Assembly (NCBI GenBank): GCA_029962745.1
Contig: CM057162.1
Location: 23,560,104-23,624,103 of the forward strand
DNA length: 64,000 nt
Source: Echinometra lucunter
Taxonomy: Eukaryota > Echinodermata > Echinoidea > Camarodonta > Echinometridae
Direction of reading: 5' to 3'
In this document: in pieces, positions 33,696 through 44,428 of the stretch
How the letters are laid out: each line of letters begins with the position of its first letter
Position numbering within the stretch: position 1 is the stretch's first letter
The notes under the pieces: generated by a model
Databases searched by the model: none
The model's input: only the letters and a program-made list of their open reading frames with translations
What the model was told of the DNA's origin: nothing
Made by a program: the position numbers and the translations under genes

Positions 33696-34740
33696 GTGAG
33701 CACCCCCCATTTTGTCATTTGACCTACATGTACAATGCACAATTACCAATGTCACCATGTGTTCAGATTTTTGTTTTATTTCAAATTTTTGAAATCTATT
33801 GTGAATCAAGTTCTAGATGTCGAAATGATGGATTCCGGCTTAAGAGAAAAAGAAGTACTGGCATTATACTAAACTAATGGGTGTATGAGGGAACTGGTTG
33901 GGCTTTGCCCTGTTATTCTGAAGTGTTAACATGTTGCATAATTTTTACACCAAATTATGTTATTCTAATTTTAATTTCACTCTTGGAATGGGAATGCATT
34001 GTGATGTTTGTCTTTGTTGTATATGTATATGATTGTTGTATGTTTGTTGTCCTTAATAGTTAAAGTGAGTTAATTAAAAATTCATGTTGACTTATGTTGA
34101 TCGGTAATAATATATACATCAAATATCTTTTGACTTTTTGATGTACATTTGTGTCATCTATTTTATATCATTTCTTTAATACTATTTTTGTTTTACCTGC
34201 TAAGCTCCACCCACGAAAAAAACCCTCCAAAAGCAAGAGTACTTTTCTGACATCAGTCAGTCATCATTCAGCAAGATGAACATGAACAAAAGACATTGGC
34301 AGGTCCCTTCCCATCAAGTGTCGGTTCACTTTGCCCATATTTGAGGTGGTTTACGACATTACATATAAACGGGGTTTCATTCCAAATAAGAGAAATGAGA
34401 AGAGTGCTAGTACGATTGACTGGGAATGTACTAGGAACTACTATTTCCCATGAGAAACAATCTTATCCTCTTATACAAGGAAAGTACAGGAAGCATTCAT
34501 CATTAGCTTACCTCTTACCCCTTGTCTGTCTGTGGATAATCTGTTTTATGTTGCCATGACAACTGCATCCAATGTGTAATTTAAGGAGATCATGAAAATG
34601 ACTCGGGGAGGAAAGGGAAGACATTTTGACAGAAGAAAAACATGGAGGATGTGATGGATTGTGACTGAAGTGCAGTCATCTTGGTTAAGTGTCTTGGGAA
34701 GTGTGTGTCATTCTTAAGGATTGTTCACACATGCCATGAT
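33696..34740. other. Intron 12, start: nothing recognised
   Basis: One open frame of 87 codons at 34296-34559 (+) has no recognisable domain and no conserved context. I treat it as chance. No repeat is identified. Confidence 0.35.
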
Positions 34741-34744
34741 CAAC

Positions 34745-35000
34745 CACCCGCGTAGCCAAGGGGGGGGGGGGGCGATGGGGGGCGGTCGCCCCCTCCAAGA
34801 CGCAGAAAAAAATGTGAGCTAGAAGATAAAAAGGTGAAAGAACGTTGAAAGAGCGCGGGAGCAGACAAGGAATAATGACAAAGAAACATCGGAGCTTCCA
34901 TGCTTTGGGCGGGATTGGGAAATATGCCCCTCCCTGCACCCTACCGAGGGAGTGCACTTCATGTGCTCACTACTGCCCCCTCCCAAAATGAAATTCTAGC
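34745..35000. repeat. Dispersed-repeat-like patch with G run
   Basis: Begins with 'gcgtagccaagg' and a G run, has 'ggcggtcgccccctcc', and ends with 'tctagctacaccactgc'. This composition is sharply different from the surrounding AT-rich intron and typical of a short interspersed repeat. The family is not identified. Confidence 0.45.
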
Positions 35001-35757
35001 TACACCACTGCAATCAACAACCACAACCACAGAAAAAAATAAGAAGAAAAATAGAAATGAAGGTTTTTTTTTTGTGTGTTCTAAATGAATGTCAACTTGT
35101 TATGCGTGATGCAAACTCACTGACCTGTGTATTATGAGATGCAGAAATGTGAAGCAGAGTACGCTTCCCCAGTTCTTTTGAAGCTGTTTGCTGGGACATA
35201 TGTGAACAGATCTTAAGGATACATGTATATTGTAGAGGGATGTCAATTTCGTGCTACATATACCATGTGCTGATGGAAGTGGAGATATTTAGTTATTGTC
35301 TGAGTACTGTCACATGTAACATATCTGCTCCACATATGTATATTCCTCATAAATGCATTCATGCTCGAGCTGTGTAAATGATAGACATCTAAAAATGTAC
35401 TCCATGTTTCATAAAAGGTAAACTGCCACTCAGATCTGAACAAATGATTGAAGAAATACTAGAAAAAGTCATATGTTTGATTGGACAGCACCTATTTTTA
35501 ATGGTAGAGGTGATGAGAGAGAATATGGTTCACTTATGAAATTACAGTGGCCAATTTCCAGTATGGATTTGTTTGAGCTTTGAGTGAGTTACAGCTTTAT
35601 GTATTTTATATAGAAACCTAACATAACAGCAGAAAGACATAAGTTGAATAGCAGAATAAAAAGAGAAAAAGAAGTACATTTGCACAAATTTATGTATATC
35701 TTTCCATGTATATTTTCATCTAAGCATCTTGTTACCCGGTTATACATGCACATGAGA

Positions 35758-36690
35758 GTCCACTGGCCAGTCATTCGTCCCACCGTAATTGAGGCTTTTA
35801 TGTGGAGGGAAATTTTCTCTTTTAAGAACAAATGATTTGGAGAAGATGGATATAGCTAAACATATTTGTATTTTGTAGGTGCAAGTATGGGTGTGTGGAG
35901 TGAGTTAACTGGTTTTCCAACTACCCTGTCCTAAGGGAGGCTCTTGCATAGAGGGAAATACAAGCTATAGGCCTCATTCAGTGGCCCTCATGCAAACTTC
36001 TTTTTCCTGCATGATAAGTTTATTTGAATATAAAGTGCACTTTACTTGTCTTGTTTTATTGTACCATGTCAGTGTTTGTTGAGTGACTTATTGCCTCTTG
36101 TGAATGGGAATTTGATTACAACTTTTCTATGCATGAGATGTAAGTTCTTACTGGTAAACCCGTACTATGTATCTTACTCCCTCTTTGTGAATGTGCACAG
36201 GAGAAAATCCACATTTGTCTGCAACCCTGTCCTAATAGAAATCCTTATGTGGAGAATTAATGTGCATGTCAATTACAACATTTTCAAGGCATTTTTGTGC
36301 AAGAGAGTCAAAGCCCAACTAAACAATCATATTTGTATCTATCTTAATCTTACTGTTGTTGCGCAAAAGAATGTGTCCGGAACGCAGAATGGACAATTAT
36401 TGAAAATCAAATTTTTCAAACAATGATTGATAATTTAACGGGTAGCATGTAGACCTTGTAAATTGATATATGATCTTCTTTAGGTATGATCTTTGCTAAA
36501 ATTGTATTCCATTATGTCAAAATAGACATTGTAATTTTTGCATTTCGGTATTTTGCGTTCTGGACGCATTCTTTCGCACAATGACTGAAGATAAAATGCC
36601 TAACTGCTCTGTTGTATGTATATAGGAGAAAATCCACATATGTGCTAGCCACCCTGTCCTAATTGAGGCTCTTGCATGGAGGAATCATGT
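35758..36690 (+). pseudogene. Relic copies of exon 13 (four, decayed)
   Basis: Matches to the 5' half of exon 13 occur at about 35758-35811 ('cgtaattgaggcttttatgt'), 35876-35963 ('actaccctgtcctaaggg', 'ggctcttgcatagagg'), 36201-36270 ('gagaaaatccacatttgtct') and 36626-36690 ('gagaaaatccacatatgtgc'). The last two keep an AG acceptor but meet in-frame stops at once. The fourth is cut by the Tc1-like palindrome; its continuation resumes at 39005. They are non-functional. Confidence 0.8.
36341..36601. mobile_element. MITE family A, copy 3
   Basis: Lies between two exon 13 relics. Ends: 'atcttaatcttactgttgtt' and 'cacaatgactgaagataaaa' followed by 'tgcc', an imperfect inverted pair. The core 'gggtagcatgtagaccttg' is identical to copy 1. 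Confidence 0.85.
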
Positions 36691-37281
36691 ACACTCCCCT
36701 CCAAAAGTTTGGGAACACCTGCATGTAGTGTGTGTTTTTCTAAACTTGGTAGACTTTATTGAAATTCAGGCTCATAGCACAGCTGTATTTTTGTTTTAAA
36801 GTGAAGACTGTACACCAGTGTACATTTTCTCACTGATTCAAACAAATTTAAAGCTCTTAATAGACATACAACTGCCAAAAATGGCAGGCTACCAGTCAAG
36901 ATGGCATTCTCTCCAAAATGTTAACTTGTTTTATTACGTGTAGTTATTCAGAGATTTTTACACTTATACCAGTGCACCTTCATTCATTTTGCCTTTTCAC
37001 TTTGGCCTAGTCAGAAGTCAGACACAACAATAAAATAAAACAATACTCAATGTTTCACTTGTACAGAAAACTTATTTTTTATTGTAATCCAATAAATATA
37101 ATATACAATAAAATAATATTTTTTTGAATAAACATTTTTCTTCTTGATCATGGAAACTCATTATTGTGAACAACTTCAGTTCATTCTTTGTTTTTGTGAT
37201 ACCCTAACAAACAAAATTAAATCTTAAATGAATATAACTTTGCGCACGTCTTTGTTTTTCATAGTGTTCCAATTAGACTGC

Positions 37282-37896
37282 CTATTCATCAAAGAATCCT
37301 CCTTTGACAGCACTAACAGCATGGCACAATCTTGGCATCCTGTTGGCCAAGTTGTTGAGGGAGTCACTGGAAATACCCTGCCATGCTTTCTGTAGAATCT
37401 CCCACAGATGAGTCTCACTTGTTGGGCAAATTTCTCGAACCTTTCTGTCTAGTTCTTCCCAAAGCAGCTCAATGGGGTTGAGATCTAGGGACTGGGGCGG
37501 CCAATCCATGATTTCCAGGACTTGTTTCTCTTCTTTTTTCTTCAAGTAGTCTTCGCATAGTCTTGATGAGTGTTTGGGGTCATTGTTCTGCTGGAAAACA
37601 AACCCTTCTCTGATCAGGCATTTCCTTGCAGGGATGGCCTTCCACTGTAGGATGGAATGATAGCCGTACTGGTTGAGGATATCCTCTACTCTGTGCAAGC
37701 TGTCAACTTTTCCTGCACCAAAGCAACCCCAAACCATGACATTTCCGCTACCATGTTTCACAGTTGGCTTGATGCACTGTGGTAGCATCTTTTCTCCCTT
37801 TCGCCGTCTCACATAGGTACGTCTCTTGCTGCCAAACACCTTGAACTTTGACTCGTCTCTATGTGGGATGGCGAAACGGAGAAAAGATGCTACCAC
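37282..37896 (-). pseudogene. Tc1-like transposase, C-terminal fragment (left arm)
   Basis: 204 codons of the catalytic domain. HRDESKF near residue 14 supplies the first acidic residue of the DDE triad, NDPKHSS is near residue 105, and NPIELLWEE (Glu near 143) supplies the last. Family members usually have Asp just before NDPKH; here it is Asn (QQNNDPKH), so the second catalytic residue may be lost. There is no N-terminal helix-turn-helix part. Intact transposases of this type are about 340 residues. Confidence 0.9.
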
Positions 37897-37936
37897 AGTG
37901 CATCAAGCCAACTTTGAAACATGGTGGTGAAATGTC

Positions 37937-38401
37937 ATGGTTTGGGGTTGCTTTGGTGCAGGAAAAGTTGGCAGCTTGCACAGAGTAGAGGTTATCCTCA
38001 ACCAGTACGGCTATCATTCCATCCTACTGTGGAAGGCCATCCCTTCGGGGAAACCCCTGATCGGAGAAGGGTTGGTTTTCCAGCAGAACAATGACCCCAA
38101 ACACTCGTCAAGACTATGCGAAGACTACTTGAAGAAAAAAGAAGAGAAACAAGTCCTGGAAATCATGGATTGGCCGCCCCAGTCCCTAGATCTCAACCCC
38201 ATTGAGCTGCTTTGGGAAGAACTAGACAGAAAGGTTCGAGAAATTTGCCCAACAAGTGAGACTCATCTGTGGGAGATTCTACAGAAAGCATGGCAGGGTA
38301 TTTCCAGTGACTCCCTCAACAATTTGGCCAACAGGATGCCAAGATTGTGCCATGCTTTTATTGCTGTCAAAGGAGGATTCTTTGATAAGAAGGCAGTCTA
38401 A
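37937..38401 (+). pseudogene. Tc1-like transposase, C-terminal fragment (right arm)
   Basis: 154 codons, near-identical to residues about 53-204 of the left-arm fragment but in the opposite direction: MVWGCFGAGKV, NNDPKHSS, NPIELLWEELDRKVRE. It carries the same Asn before NDPKH, so the change predates the inverted duplication. The first catalytic Asp region is absent from this arm. Confidence 0.9.
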
Positions 38402-39111
38402 TTGGAACACTATGAAAAAACAAAGACATGCGCAAAAGTCATATTCATTTAAGATTTAATTTTGTTTGTTAGGGTATCACAAAAACAAAGAATGAACTGA
38501 AGTTGTTCGCAATAATGAGTTTCCATGATCAAGAAGAAAAATGGCGCCCTTTCAATTGTTATCGTGTTTATTGAAAAAAATATTATTTATTGTCTATTAT
38601 GTTTATTGAATTACAATAAACAAGTTTTCTGTACAAGTGAAATATTGAGTATTGTTTTATTTTATTGTTGTGTCTGACTTCTGACTAGGCCAAAGTGAAA
38701 AGGCAAAATGAATGAAGGTGCACTGGTATAAGTGTAAAAAGCTCTGTATAACTACACGTAATAAAACAAGGTAACATTTTGGAGAGAATGCCATCTTGAC
38801 TGGTAGCCTGCCATTTTTGGCAGCTGTATGTCTATTAAGAGCTTTAAATTTGTTTGAATCAATGAGAAAATGTACACTGGTGTACAGTCTTCACTTTAAA
38901 ACAAAAATACAGCTGTGCTATGAGCCTGAATTTCAATAAAGTCTACCAAGTTTAGAAAAACACACACTGAATGCAGGTGTTCCCAAACTTTTGGAGGGGA
39001 GTGTATGTCAAAAATTTACTCAAAGAACATGACTATATATTTGTTCAAGATGATCAAAGCCTTACAAGAGAGAGCATGTATCTAAATTACGTCATATGTG
39101 TATGTATTTAG

Positions 39112-39216
39112 GAGAAAATCCACAAGTTTGCCAACCACCCTGTTTGAATGGAGGTTCTTGTGTGGAGGGTAGATGTGTTTGTCAACCTGGCCTAGGTGGA
39201 AGAACTTGTGCCACAG
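39112..39216 (+). CDS. Exon 13: short EGF domain
   Basis: Acceptor 'tgtatttag', donor 'gttagt', 105 bp, phase 1-1. Encodes NPQVCQPPCLNGGSC, VEGRCVCQPGLGGRTC, six cysteines in WIF1/VWDE-type spacing, with no calcium motif. It is the intact member of a family of relics spread across intron 12. Confidence 0.92.
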
Positions 39217-39657
39217 GTTAGTGCTGCCTCTTGTAATTATATCTTCTTCTTTTTCTTGTATCATTGTTATTGAATCCATTGACAAAAGATAATGATACTG
39301 TAGAAGCCTTGGCTAGTTAGTCATACATAACCTGTAAGACACACACACATACGCACAAAAGCAATAGAAAAATTAGATATCTCATGCTCAAAAATGTCAC
39401 AGAAATACACATGCACCAAAGCCCCAAAGCTTTCTGGATGAGATAAACATGTAGATGCCAGTATTTATTTAGATCATATAAATTAATATTCAGTAGTATA
39501 ATTCATTTTAGAAATTTGTGAAATGTATGTGAACATAAGCATTTTTAGTAATGATAATATGTGAATAGATTCTTAAATGAAATGGTACTAAGGCAGTGAT
39601 TATAAATGTAGAAAAACTCTTTGTGCACAAAAGATATGTTCCTTCTCTTTATACTAG
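39217..39657. other. Intron 13: nothing recognised
   Basis: About 440 bp including a short (CA)n-like stretch near 39339-39357. Confidence 0.4.
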
Positions 39658-39777
39658 ATATCAATGAGTGTAGGCAACTAGACCTGTGCCAGTACCAGTG
39701 CAGAAACACCTTTGGTAGCTATGCCTGTATATGTCCACCAGGGACTCGACTCAATGGTGATGGGGTCACTTGCAGCA
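39658..39777 (+). CDS. Exon 14: calcium-binding EGF domain
   Basis: Acceptor 'ttatactag', donor 'gtaagt', 120 bp, phase 1-1. Encodes DINECRQLDLC, CRNTFGSYACIC, PPGTRLNGDGVTC. Six cysteines with calcium and hydroxylation patterns. First cbEGF of the alternating block. Confidence 0.93.
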
Positions 39778-40054
39778 GTAAGTTGTTTCCTCAAGATGTC
39801 ATATCTATGGGAGCATGGTCGGGGAGGAATGGTAATATTACAGCATACAAGTGACATGTATGCACTGATTTATGATATTTCAATGCTATGAATTTTTCTT
39901 TCTTAAAAATCTCTTTTGTGCTTGTTAAATATATTAAGGAAGAACTAATATATTGAAAAACATTTAAGCAAGAACATTGATCTATTACAGTATGCTATTA
40001 CCTTCTAGACCTGTGAAAATACCATTTGATCCCTATGGATGTATTCTCTTCTAG

Positions 40055-40150
40055 GTGTTGGGTGCTTCCCAGAGTGTATGAATGGTGGCATTTGTACCAA
40101 CAGTAGCTGTGTCTGTCCTAGAGGTTACACAGGACCTGCATGCTCCATAG
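40055..40150 (+). CDS. Exon 15: short EGF domain
   Basis: Acceptor 'ctcttctag', donor 'gtaagg', 96 bp, phase 1-1. Encodes GCFPECMNGGIC, TNSSCVCPRGYTGPAC. Six cysteines. N-S-S is a possible N-glycosylation site between C3 and C4. Confidence 0.92.
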
Positions 40151-41103
40151 GTAAGGGAAACTGACAGTATTGTATGCTTGACACATTACAATGTCTCCTT
40201 TTTGTGACACTTTGCAGTTATCCCTTGATCCTGAATACTGGGAATTATACATCATTCAGCAGCAGAAAGAGCAGAATTCACTGAATAAATGAAGTTCATT
40301 TCCAGTACAGTGTGCTCTTAAATAAGAGGAATTTAATGGTGACTAACCATAAACTCTACATGTATAAAATGGGAAAGTACTGAAAACCGTGTAATTACAA
40401 TTTTCATGTACAAATTGGCAGGTTTTTAAAATCATGTTTTGAAATTGTCATGGACACTAGGTCTTATCATATATATTTTAATTTGTTTCTTTCTGTTTAA
40501 GAGTAAAAAGAAAGAATTTGAATGCATAATTTGAAGAGTTTGAATACATAATATGCAGAGTTTGAATGCATAATCTGAAGAGTTTGAATGCAAAAACCAC
40601 AATACCAGTATCCATTTCTGTCAAATTGAGATGTTTGCAATCAAGATCAAGGAAAGTGAAGAAAATAATAGAAATTATATGCTACTTTTGACCATAACTT
40701 CAACAATATACTTTTATATGTAATGAGCAATGTATCATTTGAAAAGTATCATTTTGTACTATATGACCGTGACCTGAATTTAAGATCAAAAATTACATTT
40801 ATTGTTTTTTCCATATACATTCTTCATATGTAGATAAATGCCCTATTTTTGACACTTGAATACATTTCCCTAAAGCCTTTAGTAGAGCCTAACTTTGCTA
40901 GTCTCTGCCTGTGACAAACTGCTATAGTATGGAGCCTGTGGTAATCTTACAGTTCATAGTCTAATATGTGTTTCGACTGAAAAAAGTTTGGAATTATTTT
41001 GCATGATCATGACATTAGGAGAGAGAAAAGCAGGCCCAATCGGTGACCGATCGGAAGGATTGATTTTAAAATCTGTTTTTATAAATCCATGTCTTGATCA
41101 CAG
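40151..41103. other. Intron 15: short tandem repeat, otherwise nothing
   Basis: About 40513-40594 holds three to four copies of a ~25 bp unit 'gagtttgaatgcataatctg'. The remainder is AT-rich with no supported exon. Confidence 0.55.
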
Positions 41104-41226
41104 ATGTGGATGAATGTGCCAACCAGAGTGGAGGCTGTGAGCATATCTGTAGGAATACACTAGGAAGCTATGTCTGTTTCTGTCCTCTTGGATCCACTCT
41201 CAACCCTGATGGACATACATGCTCAG
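41104..41226 (+). CDS. Exon 16: calcium-binding EGF domain
   Basis: Acceptor 'tgatcacag', donor 'gtaaca', 123 bp, phase 1-1. Encodes DVDECANQSGGC, CRNTLGSYVCFC, PLGSTLNPDGHTC. Six cysteines. N-Q-S is a potential glycosylation site. The donor is weaker than in most exons. Confidence 0.92.
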
Positions 41227-41244
41227 GTAACATCCATTGATCAG

Positions 41245-41317
41245 TTGGATTTGATCTGATTTGATTTGATCTGATTTGATTTGATCATTAATTACCAAAA
41301 TTCATGTCGCAGAGATA

Positions 41318-41356
<39 letters not shown>

Positions 41357-41392
41357 CATTATCCTCCTCCTCCTCCTCCTCCTCCTCCTCAT
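41245..41392. repeat. (GATTT)n-like and (ATC)n/(CTC)n microsatellites
   Basis: 'gatctgatttgatttgatc' repeats (41249-41286) precede a run of ATC and then CTC triplets (41318-41392). Poly-Ile/Leu frames here are artefacts. Confidence 0.9.
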
Positions 41393-41423
41393 CTGGTACA
41401 GGATAAAGGCATTAGCCTGTAAT

Positions 41424-41601
41424 TCCTGGGGGGTGTTTCATAAAGCTGTTCATAAGTTATGCACAACTTTACGCATGACTGGAACATGTTCTTGGGTGTG
41501 AATCAGATTCTAAATCATTTTCATGTAGCACAAGAACATATCACCAGTCGTGCGTAAAGTCGTTCGTAACTTACGAACAGCTTTATGAAACGACCCCCGG
41601 G
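41424..41601. mobile_element. Fold-back element
   Basis: Left end 'ggggggtgtttcataaagct' and right end 'agctttatgaaacgaccccc' are inverted; arms extend through 'cataagttatgcacaacttt' and 'aagtcgttcgtaacttacga'. It has no coding potential. The following segment (about 41860-41960) has the 'cacctgtctataaagaccat' motif of another dispersed repeat, also seen near 61680. Confidence 0.75.
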
Positions 41602-42371
41602 TCACTTTTTCTATAAGAGCAATTTTGCTACTTTGTGCGCTTGCAAGAGTAGTCAGGTACTCTGTGGGAGGTCAGAATGCTTATCCCACCAGAATCTATC
41701 AATAAGCCTTTTGAGTTTGACAGTTGTGGTTGATTGGGTCAAGTATTCAGGCAAGCTATTCCAGTCCTGGGTAATTCTTCTGTTGAAGAATTTACTTCTT
41801 CACATCCAGGTATGATGATATGAGATCATAGACATACTTTAGTTATAGGAACTAAAGTCAAAGTTGCTCTAGTCACTATCTGGAGAGAATGACCACCTGT
41901 CTATAAAGACCATAATGTTTGCTTCCCTTGAAGAGTGCTTCTAACTGAAATGTATAGTATATTAGATGAACCTCTCTATTAAGACCACTTCTCTTGTCTG
42001 CCTGTATAAATGAAATGGCACAATGCAAATAGAACTTAGTCCCAGTAACACTAAATACTTGACATTCAGATGTATTTACAATTTACAAGCTGTCACAAAA
42101 CTGACATACAATTTACAATACATGAGAAAAACAGGTACATTATATATTTGTCTGCGTAAAGACACACTGACAAAAGATGATTTTTTTGTTCCCTTGTATA
42201 ATAAAGGGTTATTTCATTCTGGCAAACACTACTTTTCCTGTTGAGTGATAGCCAAAAAATGATAGTGGAAATGGTATAGGTATACTAATACAATATTGAT
42301 ATTAGTATGAGATACTAATGTTTTAGATAGTGATCTGACAATGGATTCCACGTATCTTTTCACTCTTTTAG

Positions 42372-42467
42372 AGGGCCAGTGCTTCCCACCATGTCAGAAT
42401 AATGGTACTTGTATCAACAGACGATGTGTTTGTCCACCAGGATACCAGGGATCTACTTGCCAGTATG
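42372..42467 (+). CDS. Exon 17: short EGF domain
   Basis: Acceptor 'cactcttttag', donor 'gtaaga', 96 bp, phase 1-1. Encodes GQCFPPCQNNGTC, INRRCVCPPGYQGSTC. Six cysteines, with N-G-T as a possible glycosylation site. The usual N-G-G is N-N-G here. Confidence 0.92.
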
Positions 42468-42524
42468 GTAAGAAGTCATTTATTTTCTTATCGCGAAGAC
42501 TATTTACTGGATGAAAACACTCTA

Positions 42525-42702
42525 ATGGGGTGTTGCAAGAAAGTTGCAATCGATTGCAAGTTGCAACTGAGTGTCACTGGCCAATCAAAATCATTGTTGC
42601 ATGCATGTCTTCTTAAAAGGGCAGACCCTGAGCCAATCAGAATGGTTGTTTCAAAATTAGCAATTATTTGCAATCGATTGCAACTTTCTTGCAACACCCC
42701 AT
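42525..42702. mobile_element. Inverted-repeat MITE family D, copy 1
   Basis: Ends 'atggggtgttgcaagaaag' and 'ctttcttgcaacaccccat' are perfect inverted repeats, with 'ttgcaatcgattgcaa' just inside. Copy 2 at 44103-44280 is the same element inverted; both share 'aagaagacatgcatgcaac' in one orientation or the other. Confidence 0.88.
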
Positions 42703-42778
42703 AGGACAACAACCCAGTATGGCAATTTCCCACTAAGACCCTTCGCACAATTACCACTGGACAATGTATAAAGTTTTG

Positions 42779-43145
42779 TAGAGGTGTCGTGGTCTAGTTG
42801 ATACGTCACCGGACTGTGGATCCCGCGGTCCGAGTTCAAGTCCCACCAGGGTGCTAATGTCCTTTGGCAAGGTATGAATCTACATTTGCCACTCTCCCCC
42901 CCCCCCAGGAGCAGATGGGTACCTATGAGGATTGCCGAAAGCCAATGTGACTGCCTTTGCCATTGCCCTGCATGTATGCATATGAACTGTGCAAAATGGT
43001 AGGAATGCTCCCTAAGGAGTGGAGGTGGTGCACACTTGTGTGCGGAATAGAAATCCAGTGATCAGGGGTAATAATAGTAACATTGTAAAGCGGATTCAAG
43101 TATTCATGTAATGCACTATATAAATGTAATATATTATTATTAGTA
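42779..43145 (+). mobile_element. tRNA-derived SINE, near full length
   Basis: Head 'gaggtgtcgtggtctagttg' with B box 'gagttcaagtccc', a body with 'tgaatctacatttgccactc', a C run near 42898-42907, and 'ggaatgctccctaaggagtg', ending in an (ATT)-type tail. Opposite strand to, but same family as, the 6003-6368 element. Confidence 0.85.
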
Positions 43146-43468
43146 TTATTATAAAGGGGACAACTATACCCTAGAACACTTAACCCTGTAGGCAGAGAAA
43201 AACTACCCACTAGTTATTTGGAGGTTAAATGAAAGCCATCTTTTCTTGAAGGTTTCCTGGTTGTGGTTTAATTATAATAATACAGCACTTTCAGATATCA
43301 TTGATTTTTACTATCACAACTGTTCTCTATTTACCATTTTTGTTTTCATTTCCATTTCCTGGAATATCACTAATTAGTTTGTAGCAACAGGGCTACCCTG
43401 TCAAAATAACACTCGCAGTTAATTAAATTAAAACAGAACTTTCTTCTTATTTGTTACTATTTTCACAG

Positions 43469-43526
43469 ATGTGAATGAGTGCATTGCGACTGACTTGAAC
43501 CCTTGCAGTGTTCATTGTGTCAATAA
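43469..43526 (+). pseudogene. Truncated 5' copy of exon 18
   Basis: With its own acceptor 'attttcacag', this repeats the first ~56 bases of exon 18 (DVNECI, three substitutions), then breaks after 'tgtcaata' into (TTA)-rich sequence. It has no donor. The real exon lies 202 bp further on. The (ATT) run at about 43528-43592 separates them. Confidence 0.88.
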
Positions 43527-43670
43527 GTTTTATTATTATTTATTTTTATGATTATTTATTATTGTTATTGTTGTTATTATTATTATTATTATTTGCCTCC
43601 CAGGCACAGGTGACACCAAATAATAATAATAACAAAACTTTCATTCTTATCATTATAACTATTTCCACAG

Positions 43671-43790
43671 ATGTGAATGAGTGCATTGTGACTGACATGA
43701 GCCCTTGCAGTGTTCATTGTGTCAATACGTTTGGCAGTTACCATTGCGCCTGCCCTGCTGGATATCAGCTCGCTTCTGATGGAAGGTCAT
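43671..43790 (+). CDS. Exon 18: calcium-binding EGF, last Cys split by the intron
   Basis: Acceptor 'atttccacag', donor 'gtaagt', 120 bp, phase 1-1. Encodes DVNECIVTDMSPC, CVNTFGSYHCAC, PAGYQLASDGRS plus a final T. Joined to the GT opening exon 19 it makes TGT, the sixth cysteine of this domain. In the other cbEGF exons the sixth cysteine lies whole inside the exon. Weak echoes of this exon lie at 43884-43975. Confidence 0.9.
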
Positions 43791-44102
43791 GTAAGTACAA
43801 GGTCATTTTGAAGGTCATTTTTTACAAGGTCATATTCAAAGTTCAGTATGATGAAAATAATTGCAATTGCCATAGGCTGCTGTAGCATTCATTGTGTCAA
43901 TACCTTTTTGTCATGTAGACAAAATATTTGTTTGCCGTAATGTATTGTACTCAAAGGATGGAAGTCACTTTGAAAATGATATGTATATGCAGTGGTTTTT
44001 AAATTTTTGGAGGCGGTTTTACTTGTCTTCTTTGTTTTGAATTCAAGAACAAAAGAAAAGTTGTAGAAGTTGTTGTATTGATGATAAATAAATGACATTC
44101 TA

Positions 44103-44280
44103 ATAGGGTGTTGCAAGAAAGTTGCAATCGATTGCAAATAATTGCTAATTTTGAAACAACCATTCTGATTGGCTCAGGGCCTACCCTTTTAAGAAGACAT
44201 GCATGCAACAGTGATTTTGATTGGCCAGTGACAATCAGTTGCAACTTGCAATTGATTGCAACTTTCTTGCAACACCCCAT
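44103..44280. mobile_element. Inverted-repeat MITE family D, copy 2
   Basis: Inverted copy of the 42525-42702 element with ends 'agggtgttgcaagaaag' and 'ctttcttgcaacaccccat'. The two copies flank exon 18 in opposite orientation about 1.4 kb apart, so the pre-mRNA could pair across the exon. Confidence 0.88.
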
Positions 44281-44428
44281 TAGGCATGAGAAGGTGCGAG
44301 CGATGAGAGAAAAGATGAGGATGACAAGGTGATACAAATGAAGAATGATTTACAGTTCAAGCGGATGGTTTTGCAATATATCAAAGTGTGAAGGTGTGAA
44401 CAAATATTCATATCTTTCTTTGTTACAG

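Larger units (their letters stand above)
36692..39003. mobile_element. Palindromic Tc1-like element (inverted 3' halves)
   Basis: TA dinucleotides flank the element. Its ends 'cactcccctccaaaagtttg' and the exact inverse are terminal repeats. Arms of about 1.1 kb (36692-37805 and 37877-39003) are inverted copies of the 3' half of a Tc1-type transposon, joined by a ~70 bp single-copy centre. The 5' half, which would encode the DNA-binding domain, is absent from both. The right arm has an extra ~20 bp near 38545. It sits inside a relic of exon 13. Confidence 0.9.

Noticed and set aside
34296..34559. 87-codon frame in intron 12
   Set aside because: No recognisable domain, no splice context and composition like the surrounding intron.
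36201..36690. Two extra short-EGF exons before exon 13
   Set aside because: Acceptors look fair, but in-frame stops follow within a dozen codons.
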